Part shown: piece by piece, positions 44,060 through 54,044 of the stretch | Layout: every line of letters begins with the position of its first letter | Position numbering within the stretch: position 1 is the stretch's first letter | Source: Cupriavidus sp. BIS7 | GTDB taxonomy: Bacteria; Pseudomonadota; Gammaproteobacteria; Burkholderiales; Burkholderiaceae | Assembly: GCF_000292345.1 (NCBI RefSeq) | Contig: NZ_ALOU01000019.1 | Location: forward strand, 124,001-188,000 | Direction: 5' to 3' | Length of the DNA: 64,000 nt | Notes under the pieces: generated by a model | The model's database searches: none | What the model saw: the letters and a program-made list of their open reading frames with translations, nothing else | Told to the model about the DNA's origin: nothing | Program-made: the position numbers and the translations under genes

Positions 44060-46912
44060 ATGATGCAACAGTATCAGAGCAATTCGTACCTCTTCGGCGG
44101 TAACGCCCCCTATGTGGAAGAGCTGTACGAGGCCTATCTCCAGAATCCCAGCTCGGTTCCCGACAACTGGCGCGCGTACTTCGACGCGATGCAGAACGTC
44201 CCGGCTGTGGATGGTTCCAACGCCCGCGATATCCCCCACGCACCGATCGTCGCCTCGTTCGCCGAGCGCGCCAAGCAGGGCCCCATCAAGACCATTGTTG
44301 CCTCGGCCGATTCCGATATGGGCCGCAAGCGCGTCGCTGCCACGCAGCTGATCGCCGCTTACCGCAATATCGGTTCGCACTGGGCTGACCTCGATCCGCT
44401 CAAGCGCCAGGAGCGTCCGCCCCTTCCTGACCTGGATCCGGCGTTCTACGGTTTCTCCGAAGCCGACCTCGACATCGTCTTCAATGCCAGCAACACGTAT
44501 TTCGGCAAGGAGTCGATGAGCCTGCGCGAGCTGCTCAACAACCTGCGCGAGACGTACTGCGGCAGCATCGGCGCCGAGTTCATGTACTTGAGCGACCAGG
44601 CGCAGAAGCGCTGGTGGCAGGAGCGCCTGGAAACCACGCGTTCCAAGCCCGTGTTCACGCTGGAGAAGAAGAAGCACATCCTCGACCGCCTGACCGCGGC
44701 CGAAGGCCTGGAGCGCTTCCTCCACACCAAGTACGTTGGCCAGAAGCGCTTCTCGCTCGAAGGTGGCGAAAGCTTCATCGCCGCGATGGACGAACTGGTC
44801 CAGCACTCCGGCAGCAAGGGCGTGCAGGAAATCGTGATCGGCATGGCCCACCGCGGCCGTCTGAATGTGCTGGTCAACACGCTGGGCAAGATGCCGGCTG
44901 ACCTGTTTGCCGAATTCGAAGGCAAGCACGTGGACGACCTGCCGGCCGGTGACGTGAAGTATCACAAGGGCTTCTCGAGCGATGTCTCGACCGAAGGCGG
45001 CCCGGTTCACCTGTCGCTCGCGTTCAACCCGTCGCACCTGGAAATCGTCAACCCGGTGGTGGAAGGCTCGGCCAAGGCCCGCCAGGAACGCCGTGGCGAT
45101 GCCGGCCACAAGGAAGTGCTGCCGGTGCAGGTGCACGGCGACGCTGCCTTTGCAGGCCAGGGCGTGGTGATGGAAACGCTGAACCTCGCGCAGACCCGCG
45201 GCTACGGCACGGGCGGCTCGATGCACATCGTCATCAACAACCAGATCGGCTTCACCACCTCGGACCCGCGCGACGCCCGTTCGACGCTGTACTGCACGGA
45301 CGTGGTCAAGATGATCGAGGCCCCGGTGCTGCACGTGAACGGCGACGACCCCGAAGCCGTGGTGTACGCCATGCAGCTCGCCGTTGACTTCCGCATGGAA
45401 TTCAACAAGGACGTCGTGGTCGACATCATCTGCTTCCGCAAGCTGGGCCACAACGAGCAGGACACCCCGGCTGTGACGCAGCCGCTGATGTACAAGAAGA
45501 TCAGCCAGCACCCGGGTACGCGCAAGCTGTACGCCGACAAGCTGGTTGCTCAGAACCTGACCGGCGCCGAATTCGGCGACGAGCTGGTCAAGGAATTCCG
45601 TGCCGCGATGGATGCGGGCAAGCACACGGTCGACCCGGTCCTGTCGAACTTCAAGAACAAGTTCGCCGTGGACTGGATGCCGTTCCTGAACCGCAAGTGG
45701 ACGGACGCCGCCGACACCGCCGTGCCGATGACCGAGCTGAAGCGTCTGGCCGAGCGTATCACCACGATCCCCGATCACTTCAAGCTGCACCCGCTGGTGG
45801 AGAAGGTCATCAAGGACCGTTCCAACATGGGCAAGGGTGAGCAGATGCTGGACTGGGGCATGGGTGAACACCTGGGCTTCGCCTCGCTGGTCGCTTCGGG
45901 CTACCCGGTGCGCATCACCGGCCAGGATGCCGGCCGCGGTACGTTCACGCACCGCCACGCCGTGCTGCACGACCAGGCTCGCGAGCGCTGGGATGCCGGC
46001 AGCTATGTGCCGCTGCAGAACGTGTCGGAAAACCAGGCGCCGTTCACGGTGATCGACTCGGTGCTGTCGGAAGAAGCCGTGCTCGGCTTCGAATACGGCT
46101 ACTCGGCTGCCGAACCGAACGCGCTGGTGATCTGGGAAGCCCAGTTCGGCGACTTCGTCAACGGCGCGCAGGTCGTGATCGACCAGTTCATCTCGTCGGG
46201 TGAAGTGAAGTGGGGCCGCGCCTCGGGTCTGACGATGATGCTGCCGCACGGCTACGAAGGCCAGGGTCCGGAACACAGCTCGGCCCGTATCGAGCGTTTC
46301 CTGCAGCTCTGCGCCGACCACAACATCCAGGTTGTTCAGCCGACCACGCCGGCCCAGATCTTCCACCTGCTGCGTCGCCAGATGATCCGTCTGTTCCGCA
46401 AGCCGCTGGTGATCATGACGCCGAAGTCGCTGCTGCGTAACAAGGACGCCGTGTCGCCGCTGTCCGATCTGGCCAAGGGCCACTTCGAGACCGTGATTGC
46501 CGATCACGAAGAACTGAACGCCAGCAAGGTCAAGCGCCTGATCATGTGCTCGGGCAAGGTCTACTACGACCTGGTCAACACCCGCCGCGAGCGTGGTGCT
46601 TCGGACACGGCGATCATCCGCCTGGAACAGCTGTACCCGTTCCCGCACAAGGCCGTGGCCGCGGAGCTCAAGAAGTATCCGGGCGCGACCGAAATCGTGT
46701 GGTGCCAGGACGAACCGCAGAACCAGGGTGCCTGGTTCTTCGTGCAGCACTACATCATGGAAAACATGACGGAAGGCCAGAAGCTCGGTTATGCCGGTCG
46801 TCCTGCCTCGGCTTCGCCGGCGGTGGGCTACTACGCAAAGCACAACGAGCAACAGAAGGCGCTGCTGGACGCTGCGTTCTCCAAGCTCAAGGGCTTTGTT
46901 CTGACCAAGTAA
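44060..46912 (+). CDS. odhA: 2-oxoglutarate dehydrogenase E1 component (SucA/OdhA)
   Basis: This is the thiamine-diphosphate-dependent E1 enzyme that decarboxylates 2-oxoglutarate in the TCA cycle. The 950-residue product has the N-terminal E1o segment (SNSYLFGGNAPYVEELYEAY) and the core motifs HRGRLNVLVNTLGK, GDVKYHKGFSSDVSTEGG, FNPSHLEIVNPVVEGSA, HIVINNQIGFTTSDPRDARS and the transketolase-like C-terminal part (GQDAGRGTFTHRHAVLHDQ, EAQFGDFVNGAQVVIDQF). Length is normal (about 930-950). First gene of odhA-odhB-odhL, preceded by a structured leader. The ATG at 44060 is followed at once by a second ATG. Confidence 0.98.
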   Translation: MMQQYQSNSYLFGGNAPYVEELYEAYLQNPSSVPDNWRAYFDAMQNVPAVDGSNARDIPHAPIVASFAERAKQGPIKTIVASADSDMGRKRVAATQLIAAYRNIGSHWADLDPLKRQERPPLPDLDPAFYGFSEADLDIVFNASNTYFGKESMSLRELLNNLRETYCGSIGAEFMYLSDQAQKRWWQERLETTRSKPVFTLEKKKHILDRLTAAEGLERFLHTKYVGQKRFSLEGGESFIAAMDELVQHSGSKGVQEIVIGMAHRGRLNVLVNTLGKMPADLFAEFEGKHVDDLPAGDVKYHKGFSSDVSTEGGPVHLSLAFNPSHLEIVNPVVEGSAKARQERRGDAGHKEVLPVQVHGDAAFAGQGVVMETLNLAQTRGYGTGGSMHIVINNQIGFTTSDPRDARSTLYCTDVVKMIEAPVLHVNGDDPEAVVYAMQLAVDFRMEFNKDVVVDIICFRKLGHNEQDTPAVTQPLMYKKISQHPGTRKLYADKLVAQNLTGAEFGDELVKEFRAAMDAGKHTVDPVLSNFKNKFAVDWMPFLNRKWTDAADTAVPMTELKRLAERITTIPDHFKLHPLVEKVIKDRSNMGKGEQMLDWGMGEHLGFASLVASGYPVRITGQDAGRGTFTHRHAVLHDQARERWDAGSYVPLQNVSENQAPFTVIDSVLSEEAVLGFEYGYSAAEPNALVIWEAQFGDFVNGAQVVIDQFISSGEVKWGRASGLTMMLPHGYEGQGPEHSSARIERFLQLCADHNIQVVQPTTPAQIFHLLRRQMIRLFRKPLVIMTPKSLLRNKDAVSPLSDLAKGHFETVIADHEELNASKVKRLIMCSGKVYYDLVNTRRERGASDTAIIRLEQLYPFPHKAVAAELKKYPGATEIVWCQDEPQNQGAWFFVQHYIMENMTEGQKLGYAGRPASASPAVGYYAKHNEQQKALLDAAFSKLKGFVLTK

Positions 46913-47005
46913 TTCGTCGGCCCCCGCGGCAGCGCACAGGAATGCGCGCCGCGGGACGGCCTGCCTGAAACGAAACACACGCATACATCGAGGAAATTCC
47001 AAACC

Positions 47006-48265
47006 ATGGCTATTGTTGACGTCAAGGTTCCCCAACTGTCGGAATCGGTCGCTGAAGCGACCATGCTGAACTGGAAGAAGAAGCCAGGCGAAGCCGTCGC
47101 TCAGGACGAGATCCTGATCGAAATCGAAACCGATAAGGTCGTGCTGGAAGTGCCGGCTCCGTCCGCTGGCGTGCTGACACAAATCATCAGGAACGACGGC
47201 GATACCGTCGTGGCCGATGAACTGATCGCCAAGATCGATACGGAAGCCACCGCTGGCGCCGCCGCCCCGGCCGCTGCTGCTCCGGCTCCCGCCGCCGCTG
47301 CACCGGCTCCGGCTGCTGCCGCTCCGGCTGCCGCTGCCAACCCGGGCGCCATCGCCATGCCGTCGGCTGCCAAGCTGATGGCCGAAGGTGGCCTGTCGGC
47401 TTCGCAAGTGGCCGGCACGGGCAAGGATGGCCGCATCACCAAGGGTGACGTGCTGGCCGCCGGCTCGGCTCCGGCTCCGGCCGCCAAGGCTGCTCCGGCT
47501 CCGGCCGCTGCCAAGCCGGCTCTGCAGCAAGTGGCCGCCCAGGTCGACTTCGCTGCGCTGGGCGACCGCCCGGAAGAGCGCGTGCCGATGAGCCGCCTGC
47601 GTGCCCGTATCGCCGAGCGTCTGATCCAGTCGCAATCGACCAACGCCATCCTCACCACGTTCAACGAAGTGAACATGAAGCCGGTGATGGATCTGCGCGC
47701 CAAGTACAAGGACCGCTTCGAGAAGGAACATGGCGTGAAGCTGGGCTTCATGTCGTTCTTCGTGAAGGCCGCCGTGCACGCGCTGAAGAAGTACCCGGTC
47801 ATCAACGCATCGGTTGACGGCAACGACATCGTCTACCACGGCTACTTCGACATCGGTATCGCCGTGGGTTCGCCGCGTGGCCTGGTGGTGCCGATCCTGC
47901 GCAACGCCGACCAGATGAGCCTGGCCGACATCGAGAAGAAGATCGCCGAATTCGGCGCCAAGGCTCGTGACGGCAAGCTGTCGCTGGAAGAGCTGACCGG
48001 CGGTACGTTCTCGATCTCGAACGGCGGTACGTTCGGTTCGATGCTGTCGACCCCGATCATCAACCCGCCGCAATCGGCCATCCTGGGCGTGCACGCCACG
48101 AAGGACCGCGCCGTGGTGGAAGACGGCCAGATCGTGATCCGTCCGATGAACTACCTGGCGATGTCCTACGACCACCGCATCATCGACGGCCGCGAAGCCG
48201 TGCTGGGTCTGGTGGCCATGAAGGAAGCGCTGGAAGATCCGGCCCGCCTGCTGCTGGACCTGTAA
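47006..48265 (+). CDS. odhB: Dihydrolipoyl succinyltransferase E2 (SucB/OdhB)
   Basis: The E2 core of 2-oxoglutarate dehydrogenase transfers succinyl from lipoamide to CoA. The 419-residue product has a lipoyl domain with Lys44 in [11 protein letters not shown], an Ala/Pro linker (residues about 88-115), a peripheral-subunit-binding domain ([20 protein letters not shown]), a second Ala/Pro linker and the acyltransferase domain with [11 protein letters not shown] (catalytic His and Asp) at the C-terminus. GAGGAAA precedes the ATG. It follows odhA by 93 bp. Confidence 0.98.
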   Translation: MAIVDVKVPQLSESVAEATMLNWKKKPGEAVAQDEILIEIETDKVVLEVPAPSAGVLTQIIRNDGDTVVADELIAKIDTEATAGAAAPAAAAPAPAAAAPAPAAAAPAAAANPGAIAMPSAAKLMAEGGLSASQVAGTGKDGRITKGDVLAAGSAPAPAAKAAPAPAAAKPALQQVAAQVDFAALGDRPEERVPMSRLRARIAERLIQSQSTNAILTTFNEVNMKPVMDLRAKYKDRFEKEHGVKLGFMSFFVKAAVHALKKYPVINASVDGNDIVYHGYFDIGIAVGSPRGLVVPILRNADQMSLADIEKKIAEFGAKARDGKLSLEELTGGTFSISNGGTFGSMLSTPIINPPQSAILGVHATKDRAVVEDGQIVIRPMNYLAMSYDHRIIDGREAVLGLVAMKEALEDPARLLLDL

Positions 48266-48298
48266 TCCAGTCCAGACCTCCGTCTACCGTTTGTCGTC

Positions 48299-48343
48299 GT
48301 CCCCGCGCTCCGTGCGGGGACCCGGCGGCCGCGTTGCCGCCGG
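48299..48343 (+). promoter_or_regulatory. Two adjacent strong hairpins between odhB and odhL
   Basis: GTCCCCGC/GCGGGGAC (48299-48321, loop 7) is followed with no gap by CCGGCGGC/GCCGCCGG (48322-48343, loop 6). Both stems are perfect 8-bp. No T tract follows, so full termination is unlikely. Pausing, attenuation or mRNA protection that lowers or uncouples odhL expression is the likely role. Confidence 0.6.
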
Positions 48344-48389
48344 ATGCCTGCCTTTCGCGTGGGCATGACGCACCAGAGAGATATTTCCC

Positions 48390-49814
48390 ATGAGCAAACA
48401 ATTTGACGTGCTGGTGATCGGCGCCGGTCCTGGCGGCTACATCGCCGCCATCCGTGCTGCCCAACTGGGCCTGAACGTGGCTTGCTGCGAAGGCAATGCC
48501 TACGACGATCCGAAGGGCGAAGCGCGCCTGGGCGGCACCTGCCTGAACGTGGGCTGCATTCCGTCCAAGGCTCTGCTGGCATCCTCGGAAGAATTCGAGA
48601 ACGCCGCGCATCACCTGGCCGACCACGGTATCACCGTGGGTGACGTCAAGGTCGACGTGGCCAAGATGCTCAAGCGCAAGGATGACATCGTCGGCAAGAT
48701 GACGAAGGGCATCGAGTTCCTGTTCCGCAAGAACAAGGTGACCCTGTTCAAGGGCTACGCCAAGTTCGCCGGCAAGGGCGCCGAAGGCTTCCAGGTGGAA
48801 GTCGCAGGCGAGACCGTGACCGCCAAGCAGGTCATCGTCGCCACCGGTTCGAAGGCTCGTCACCTGCCGGGCATCGCCGTTGACAACAACCTCATCAGCG
48901 ATAACGAAGGCGCGCTGAAGTTCGGTTCCGTGCCGAAGAAGCTCGGCGTGATCGGTGCTGGCGTGATCGGCCTGGAATTGGGCTCGGTGTGGCGCCGTCT
49001 GGGTTCCGACGTGACCGTGCTGGAAGCACTGCCCGCATTCCTGGGCGCCGCTGACGAAGGCGTGGCCAAGGAAGCGCAGAAGCTGCTGACCAAGCAGGGC
49101 CTGCAGTTCCACCTGGGTGTCAAGGTTGGTGAAGTGAAGACCGGCAAGGACAACGTCACGGTCAACTACACCGACAAGGACGGCAATGCCCAGACGCTGG
49201 AAGTCGATCGCCTGATCGTGTCGGTCGGCCGCGTGCCGAACACCGACAACCTCGGTCTGGAAGCCGTGGGCCTGGGCGTGGACCAACGCGGTTTCATCGA
49301 GGTGGACGACCACTGCCAGACCAAGGTGCCGGGCATCTGGGCGATCGGCGACGTGGTGCGTGGCCCGATGCTGGCGCACAAGGCTGAAGACGAAGGCGTG
49401 GCCGTGGCCGAGCGCATCGTCGGCCAGAAGCCGCACATCGACTTCAACACGGTTCCGTGGGTCATTTACACGTTCCCGGAAATCGCCTGGGTCGGCAAGA
49501 CCGAGCAACAACTCAAGGCCGAAGGCCGCGAGTACAAGTCGGGCCAGTTCCCGTTCATGGCCAACGGCCGTGCGCTGGGCATGGGTGCTTCGGACGGTTT
49601 CGTGAAGATGCTGGCCGATGCCAAGACCGACGAAATCCTGGGCGTGCACGTCGTGGCCGCGAATGCTTCGGACCTGATCGCCGAAGCCGTGGTGGCGATG
49701 GAGTTCAAGGCCGCGAGCGAAGATATCGGTCGCGTCTGCCACCCGCACCCGTCGATGTCCGAAGTCATGCGCGAAGCCGCGCTGGCTGTCGACAAGCGTC
49801 AGCTCAACATGTAA
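48390..49814 (+). CDS. odhL: Dihydrolipoamide dehydrogenase E3 (OdhL/LpdA)
   Basis: E3 reoxidises the lipoyl arm of E2 and reduces NAD. The 474-residue flavoprotein has the FAD dinucleotide fold [20 protein letters not shown], the redox-active disulfide in [16 protein letters not shown], the NAD-binding [16 protein letters not shown], the second FAD motif ([22 protein letters not shown]) and the C-terminal catalytic HPHPSMSE. Third gene of the operon, separated from odhB by 124 bp with two hairpins. A strong terminator follows. Confidence 0.98.
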   Translation: MSKQFDVLVIGAGPGGYIAAIRAAQLGLNVACCEGNAYDDPKGEARLGGTCLNVGCIPSKALLASSEEFENAAHHLADHGITVGDVKVDVAKMLKRKDDIVGKMTKGIEFLFRKNKVTLFKGYAKFAGKGAEGFQVEVAGETVTAKQVIVATGSKARHLPGIAVDNNLISDNEGALKFGSVPKKLGVIGAGVIGLELGSVWRRLGSDVTVLEALPAFLGAADEGVAKEAQKLLTKQGLQFHLGVKVGEVKTGKDNVTVNYTDKDGNAQTLEVDRLIVSVGRVPNTDNLGLEAVGLGVDQRGFIEVDDHCQTKVPGIWAIGDVVRGPMLAHKAEDEGVAVAERIVGQKPHIDFNTVPWVIYTFPEIAWVGKTEQQLKAEGREYKSGQFPFMANGRALGMGASDGFVKMLADAKTDEILGVHVVAANASDLIAEAVVAMEFKAASEDIGRVCHPHPSMSEVMREAALAVDKRQLNM

Positions 49815-49841
49815 GGCGTTTGCCTCACTTTGTGTGAGCAT

Positions 49842-49872
49842 CGGCGCGCCGCCATTCGCGGCGCGCCGTTTT
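49842..49872 (+). terminator. Intrinsic terminator of the odh operon
   Basis: CGGCGCGCCGC pairs perfectly with GCGGCGCGCCG (11 bp, loop CATTC), followed by TTTT. A smaller CTCAC/GTGAG hairpin precedes it (49825-49839). Confidence 0.92.
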
Positions 49873-49899
49873 CACTTGCAGTCCCCGGTTGAACCCGAC

Positions 49900-50997
49900 A
49901 TGAACGTCACCGAGTTTTACGAGCACGAACTCAAGCAGCGCGGCTATCAGTCCGACGAGGCGCAACTGCGCGCCGTCGCGCGGCTCCAGCAATGCTACGA
50001 CGAGTGGGTGGCCTACAAGAGCCGACGCAACAGCACGCTGAAGAAGCTGCTGGTACACCCTGAAGTGCCGAAGGGCGTCTACATGTGGGGTGGGGTGGGG
50101 CGCGGCAAGTCGTTCCTGATGGATAGCTTCTATTCCTGCGTGCCGGTGGTGCGCAAGACACGGCTCCATTTCCACGAATTCATGCGCGAGGTGCACCGCG
50201 AGCTTGAAGAGCTGCGCGGCCGCTCCGACCCCCTCGATGAACTCGCCAAACGCATTGCACGGCGCTTCCGCCTGATCTGCTTCGACGAGTTCCACGTCAA
50301 TGACGTGGCCGACGCGATGATCCTCCATCGCCTGCTTCAGCAGTTGTTCGAGAACGGTGTGCAGTTCGTGATGACGTCGAACTATCGGCCGGATCTGCTG
50401 TATCCGGACGGCCTGCACCGCGACCGCGTGCTGCCGGCCATTGCGCTGCTGCAGCAAAGGCTCGACGTGCTTAACGTCGACGCAGGCATCGACTATCGCA
50501 AGCGTGCGCTGGAACAGGTGGAGGCTTACCATACGCCGCTCAACCGCGAAGCCAGCGCGGCACTGCGCGACGCGTTCGTGGGCATCGCCGGGACGGCGGA
50601 CGAATCGCCGATCCTGCATATCGAACATCGCGAGATCAAGGCGCTGCGCAAGGCCAACGGCGTGGTCTGGTTCGACTTTGCGACATTGTGCGGCGGGCCG
50701 CGATCGCAGAACGACTATCTGGAGATTGCGTCGCAGTTCCACACGGTGATCCTTTCGGATGTGCCGAAGATGACGCCGCGTATGTCCTCCGAAGCGCGCC
50801 GTTTCACCTGGCTGATCGACGTGTTCTATGACCACAAGGTCAAGCTGCTGATGTCCGCCGAGGTGCCGGCCGACGAACTCTATCTGGAAGGCCAGATGGC
50901 CAACGAGTTCCATCGGACCGTTTCGCGCATCATCGAGATGCAGTCGCGCGAGTACCTGGAGTCCGAGCGGCGGGTTATGGATACGTCCCTGACCTGA
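49900..50997 (+). CDS. zapE: Cell division protein ZapE (AFG1-family ATPase)
   Basis: A 365-residue AFG1-like ATPase; in E. coli ZapE binds FtsZ at the constricting ring. The ATG at 49900 starts MNVTEFYEHELKQRGYQSDE, as in relatives; an earlier in-frame ATG would lie in the odhL terminator. Motifs are Walker A YMWGGVGRGKSFLMDSFY, LHFHEFMREVHREL, Walker B LICFDEFHVNDVADAMIL and sensor MTSNYRPDLLYPDGLHRDR. The length is typical (about 365-375). It is often found next to the odh genes in Burkholderiales, but the terminator argues for its own promoter. Confidence 0.95.
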   Translation: MNVTEFYEHELKQRGYQSDEAQLRAVARLQQCYDEWVAYKSRRNSTLKKLLVHPEVPKGVYMWGGVGRGKSFLMDSFYSCVPVVRKTRLHFHEFMREVHRELEELRGRSDPLDELAKRIARRFRLICFDEFHVNDVADAMILHRLLQQLFENGVQFVMTSNYRPDLLYPDGLHRDRVLPAIALLQQRLDVLNVDAGIDYRKRALEQVEAYHTPLNREASAALRDAFVGIAGTADESPILHIEHREIKALRKANGVVWFDFATLCGGPRSQNDYLEIASQFHTVILSDVPKMTPRMSSEARRFTWLIDVFYDHKVKLLMSAEVPADELYLEGQMANEFHRTVSRIIEMQSREYLESERRVMDTSLT

Positions 50998-51073
50998 CAA
51001 TTTCTGGACCGGCTGACGGGTTGGACGCAATCCGTTGTTTGTCGGGAACGGTGATGACGCCGTTTTCGCAAAC

Positions 51074-51115
51074 TTGATTTGTATCAATGTGTGTGGCGTG
51101 CGGGTTGCCTAGTAT
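51074..51115 (+). promoter_or_regulatory. Perfect FNR box and -10 upstream of ccoI
   Basis: TTGATTTGTATCAA (51074-51087) is an exact match to the FNR consensus TTGAT-N4-ATCAA. Centring it at -41.5 gives a start near 51122, and TAGTAT at 51110-51115 is the matching -10. This is the layout of an FNR class II promoter, 17 bases before the ccoI ATG. FNR is encoded at 59399-60097. Confidence 0.9.
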
Positions 51116-51138
51116 CCACTGGGTAATAAAAGCGCACT

Positions 51139-53724
51139 ATGCCGTCCCTGCACGCCAGCCCCCTCGCGCCTGAAGGAAACCCGCTTTCGTCGATTCCCAG
51201 CGCACAACCGTCGTCTGCCGCCGCCCAAACTACGGGCACACGGCCCGGGCGGGCGTCCCTGTCAGATTCATCAATCAACTGCTTTCACTGTGGCCAACCG
51301 CTGGAGCGGGGTGCCACGCCGCACGTTGCCGATATCGGCGGGCAGCGTCATACGTTTTGCTGCGGCGGCTGCCAGACGCTGGCGCAAACGCTTCATACCG
51401 CAGGATTCGGCCACCTATATAGCGATGTCACGCGCTTTGCGCGGCCGATCGACTCGCAGGCGCGCCGGGAAGCCGAACCCGTCTGGGCCGCCTACGACAC
51501 GCCGGAACTGCGCAGCCAGTTTGTTCGCCCGCTTGGCGATGACCGCGTCGAGATCACGCTGGCACCCGAAAATATTCGCTGTGCCGCCTGCGCATGGCTG
51601 ATCGAACAGCACCTTGGCCAGCTTGCCGGCGTGGAGTCGGCCGTGGCCAACGTGGCCACCCGCCGTGTGGTGGTGCGTTGGCATGAAGGTCGGCAGAGCG
51701 TAGCCACGCTGCTCTCGACGCTGGCGGACATCGGCTATGTGGCGTGGCCGTTCGAAGTTTCCCGTACCGACCAGCAGGACCGGCGCGAACGGCGCGGCCT
51801 GCTGATGCGCATGGCCGTGGCGATGCTCGGCATGATGCAGGTGATGATGTACGCGTGGCCGATCTATACGCACGAGGCCACGATCGATCCGGGGCAGCTT
51901 CAGCTAATGCGCTGGGCCAGCTTTGCTCTGACGGTACCCGTCGTTCTCTATTCCGCTTCGCCGATCTTTGCCGGCGCCTGGCGCGCGCTGCGCCAGCGGC
52001 ATATGGGCATGGACGTCCCTGTGGCGATTGGCGTTGCAGCCGGTTTCATTGCCAGCGCAGTCGCCACCGTGCGTGGGGTGGGGGAGGTTTACTTCGATTC
52101 CGTGACGATGTTCGTCGCGTTCCTGTTGCTGGCGCGCTACCTTGAGCTGCGCGTGCGGCAAGCGTCGCGCAGTGGCGCCGAGATGCTGGCGCGCCAGCTC
52201 CCTGCGACTTGCGAGCGCCTGATGGAAGCTGGCGGCGTTGGAGAACGCATTCCGGTTGCGCGCCTGCAGGCTGGGGACCGCATTCGGGTCAAGGCCGGTG
52301 AAATCGTCCCGGCCGATGGCGTGGTGGTGGCCGGTGTCAGTGAAGTTGACGAATCCATGCTGACCGGCGAGGCCCGTCCGGTTAGGCGATCGATTGGCGA
52401 TCCGGTGCTGGCTGGCTGTTTCAATGCCGCAAGCCCTATCGAAGTCGACGTGCGACGTATTGGCGCCCAGACGCGCCTTGCCGAGATTGTGGCGGTGCTG
52501 GACCGCGCGCTGGCCGACAAGCCGCGTCTGGCCCAACTGGCGGATCGCGTTGCGGGATGGTTTGTCGGAACCTTGTTGATCCTGGCTGCAATCACCGGCC
52601 TGGTCTGGGCCATCTGGATCGACCCGTCGCGTGCGTTGCTTGTGACGGTCGCCGTGCTCGTGGTGAGTTGTCCCTGTGCGCTGTCGCTGGCTACGCCTGC
52701 GGCGTTGGCGGCAGCGGGGGCGGCACTGTCGCGCCGAGGCGTCTTGCTGACACGTGCACATACGCTTGAAGCGCTGTCCCGTGTGACAGATGTGATGCTG
52801 GATAAGACCGGTACCCTGACCGAGGGACGCTTTGCACTCGTATCCTCGGAGATCGTGGGCGAGTTGGATGACGCAGCCTGCCGCAGCATTGCCGCCGCGA
52901 TGGAGCGGGGCGGGGAGCATCCAATTGCCAGGGCCTTGATCGACGCCGCCCCGGACGAAACCGGGCCGTCGATCGCCGACCTCCGCAATGTTCCGGGGCA
53001 AGGGCTGCAGGCCTGTGTCAATGGCCGCACGGTGCGCCTGGGTCGCCGCGATTTCGTAGCAGATCTGGCGTCTGCACCTGTCAACGCAGTCAACTGCGGC
53101 AACCGCCATCCAGGGGCCACCGAGGTCTGGCTGGGCGATGAACGCGGCCCGCTGGCGTGTTTCCTGCTGGCAGATGTTGAGCGCCCGCAGACTGCGGCCC
53201 TCCTTCAATCGCTTTCCCGCCTTGGCGTGCGCTGCCACCTTGTGTCCGGCGATCACCCGGAGGCAGTGCGCTGGTGGGCAGACCGCTTTGGCATCGAGAC
53301 GGCATTGGGTGCCGTCACCCCCGAGGGCAAGCGCGACTATGTGGCGCGACTGCAGCAGCAGGGCGCCGTCGTGCTGGCCGTGGGCGACGGTATCAACGAT
53401 GCCCCCGTACTCGGGCAAGCGCAAGTGTCCATCGCAATCGGTGGCGGGGCGCCACTCGCGCAGGCTGGCGCGGATGCGGTGCTGACGCATGGCGGCGTCG
53501 GCGAGATTGCCACGGCGATTGCCACGGCGCGCCGGACGCGCAGCGTGGTGCGCCAGAACCTGGGCTGGGCCTTTTTCTACAACGTTGTGGCGATCCCGCT
53601 GGCAGCAACCGGATTCGTGACGGCCTGGATGGCAGGCATCGGCATGTCCGTGTCATCGTTGCTGGTGGTTGCCAATGCGTGGCGTCTGCTGCGAGCCGCG
53701 GCGCCGAAGAGCGCGGAGTGCTGA
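51139..53724 (+). CDS. ccoI: CcoI/FixI copper-translocating P-type ATPase for cbb3 oxidase
   Basis: An 861-residue P1B ATPase that delivers copper for cbb3 oxidase assembly. The N-terminus has a cysteine-rich metal-binding module (CFHCGQPLERG, FCCGGCQTLAQTLH), then an HMA-like domain with RCAACAWLIEQ. The membrane core has the CPC ion-binding motif (VSCPCALSLATPAALAAAGA). It also has TGEARP, phosphorylation DKTGTLTEGRF, the nucleotide-binding HP (GGEHPIARAL) and the hinge GDGINDAPVL. About eight membrane segments. It has a class II FNR promoter and is followed 2 bp later by ccoS. Confidence 0.95.
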   Translation: MPSLHASPLAPEGNPLSSIPSAQPSSAAAQTTGTRPGRASLSDSSINCFHCGQPLERGATPHVADIGGQRHTFCCGGCQTLAQTLHTAGFGHLYSDVTRFARPIDSQARREAEPVWAAYDTPELRSQFVRPLGDDRVEITLAPENIRCAACAWLIEQHLGQLAGVESAVANVATRRVVVRWHEGRQSVATLLSTLADIGYVAWPFEVSRTDQQDRRERRGLLMRMAVAMLGMMQVMMYAWPIYTHEATIDPGQLQLMRWASFALTVPVVLYSASPIFAGAWRALRQRHMGMDVPVAIGVAAGFIASAVATVRGVGEVYFDSVTMFVAFLLLARYLELRVRQASRSGAEMLARQLPATCERLMEAGGVGERIPVARLQAGDRIRVKAGEIVPADGVVVAGVSEVDESMLTGEARPVRRSIGDPVLAGCFNAASPIEVDVRRIGAQTRLAEIVAVLDRALADKPRLAQLADRVAGWFVGTLLILAAITGLVWAIWIDPSRALLVTVAVLVVSCPCALSLATPAALAAAGAALSRRGVLLTRAHTLEALSRVTDVMLDKTGTLTEGRFALVSSEIVGELDDAACRSIAAAMERGGEHPIARALIDAAPDETGPSIADLRNVPGQGLQACVNGRTVRLGRRDFVADLASAPVNAVNCGNRHPGATEVWLGDERGPLACFLLADVERPQTAALLQSLSRLGVRCHLVSGDHPEAVRWWADRFGIETALGAVTPEGKRDYVARLQQQGAVVLAVGDGINDAPVLGQAQVSIAIGGGAPLAQAGADAVLTHGGVGEIATAIATARRTRSVVRQNLGWAFFYNVVAIPLAATGFVTAWMAGIGMSVSSLLVVANAWRLLRAAAPKSAEC

Positions 53725-53726
53725 AT

Positions 53727-53873
53727 ATGGAAACGCTATATCTGCTGGTGCCGATGAGCCTGGTGCTGGTAGCCGTGATTGCCGGCGCCCTTTGGTGGGC
53801 GTTGCACGCGGGACAGTACGACGATCTTGATCGACCTGCGGAAGCCATTCTGCTGGACAACGACAAGCCGTGA
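53727..53873 (+). CDS. ccoS: CcoS, cbb3 oxidase maturation protein
   Basis: A 48-residue single-span protein: METLYLLVPMSLVLVAVIAG, then ALWWALHAGQYDDLDRPAEA and an acidic tail ILLDNDKP. The conserved W-A-V/L-x-x-G-Q-Y/F-D-D-L-D/E segment is the CcoS signature. It is needed for cofactor insertion into CcoN in other bacteria. The ATG at 53727 lies 2 bp after ccoI, with GGAG upstream inside ccoI, so both are co-translated. Confidence 0.92.
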   Translation: METLYLLVPMSLVLVAVIAGALWWALHAGQYDDLDRPAEAILLDNDKP

Positions 53874-53957
53874 TTGTCAAGGAAGTGTGGGAGAGCGTCG
53901 CAGGCGGTGTGCATTGACTACGGAAATTGCACACGGTTCGCTCGGGATGCTGGTGGC

Positions 53958-53999
53958 TTGATGAAAGTCAACACGGTATGCAGGCCGATTTTCTAAAGT
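53958..53999 (+). promoter_or_regulatory. FNR box and -10 upstream of ccoN
   Basis: TTGATGAAAGTCAA (53958-53971) matches the FNR consensus with one mismatch. A start at -41.5 from its centre would be near 54006, and TAAAGT (53994-53999) is the -10 at the right place. It lies 74 bp before the ccoN ATG and should give oxygen-limited expression of ccoNOQP. Confidence 0.85.
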
Positions 54000-54044
54000 C
54001 ACACCGTCAATAGGTTTATTCTTACTTTTGCTTTGGGGGTCTGA

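Noticed and set aside
44024-48175. A 1383-codon open frame on the minus strand opposite odhA-odhB
   Set aside because: It mirrors the codon pattern of highly expressed GC-rich genes on the plus strand; the product is His/Arg/Val-rich without any recognisable domain, and the plus-strand genes are certain.
53874-53957. A second FNR-like site near TTGACTACGGAAATTG upstream of ccoN
   Set aside because: The right half does not match ATCAA and no -10 fits its spacing.
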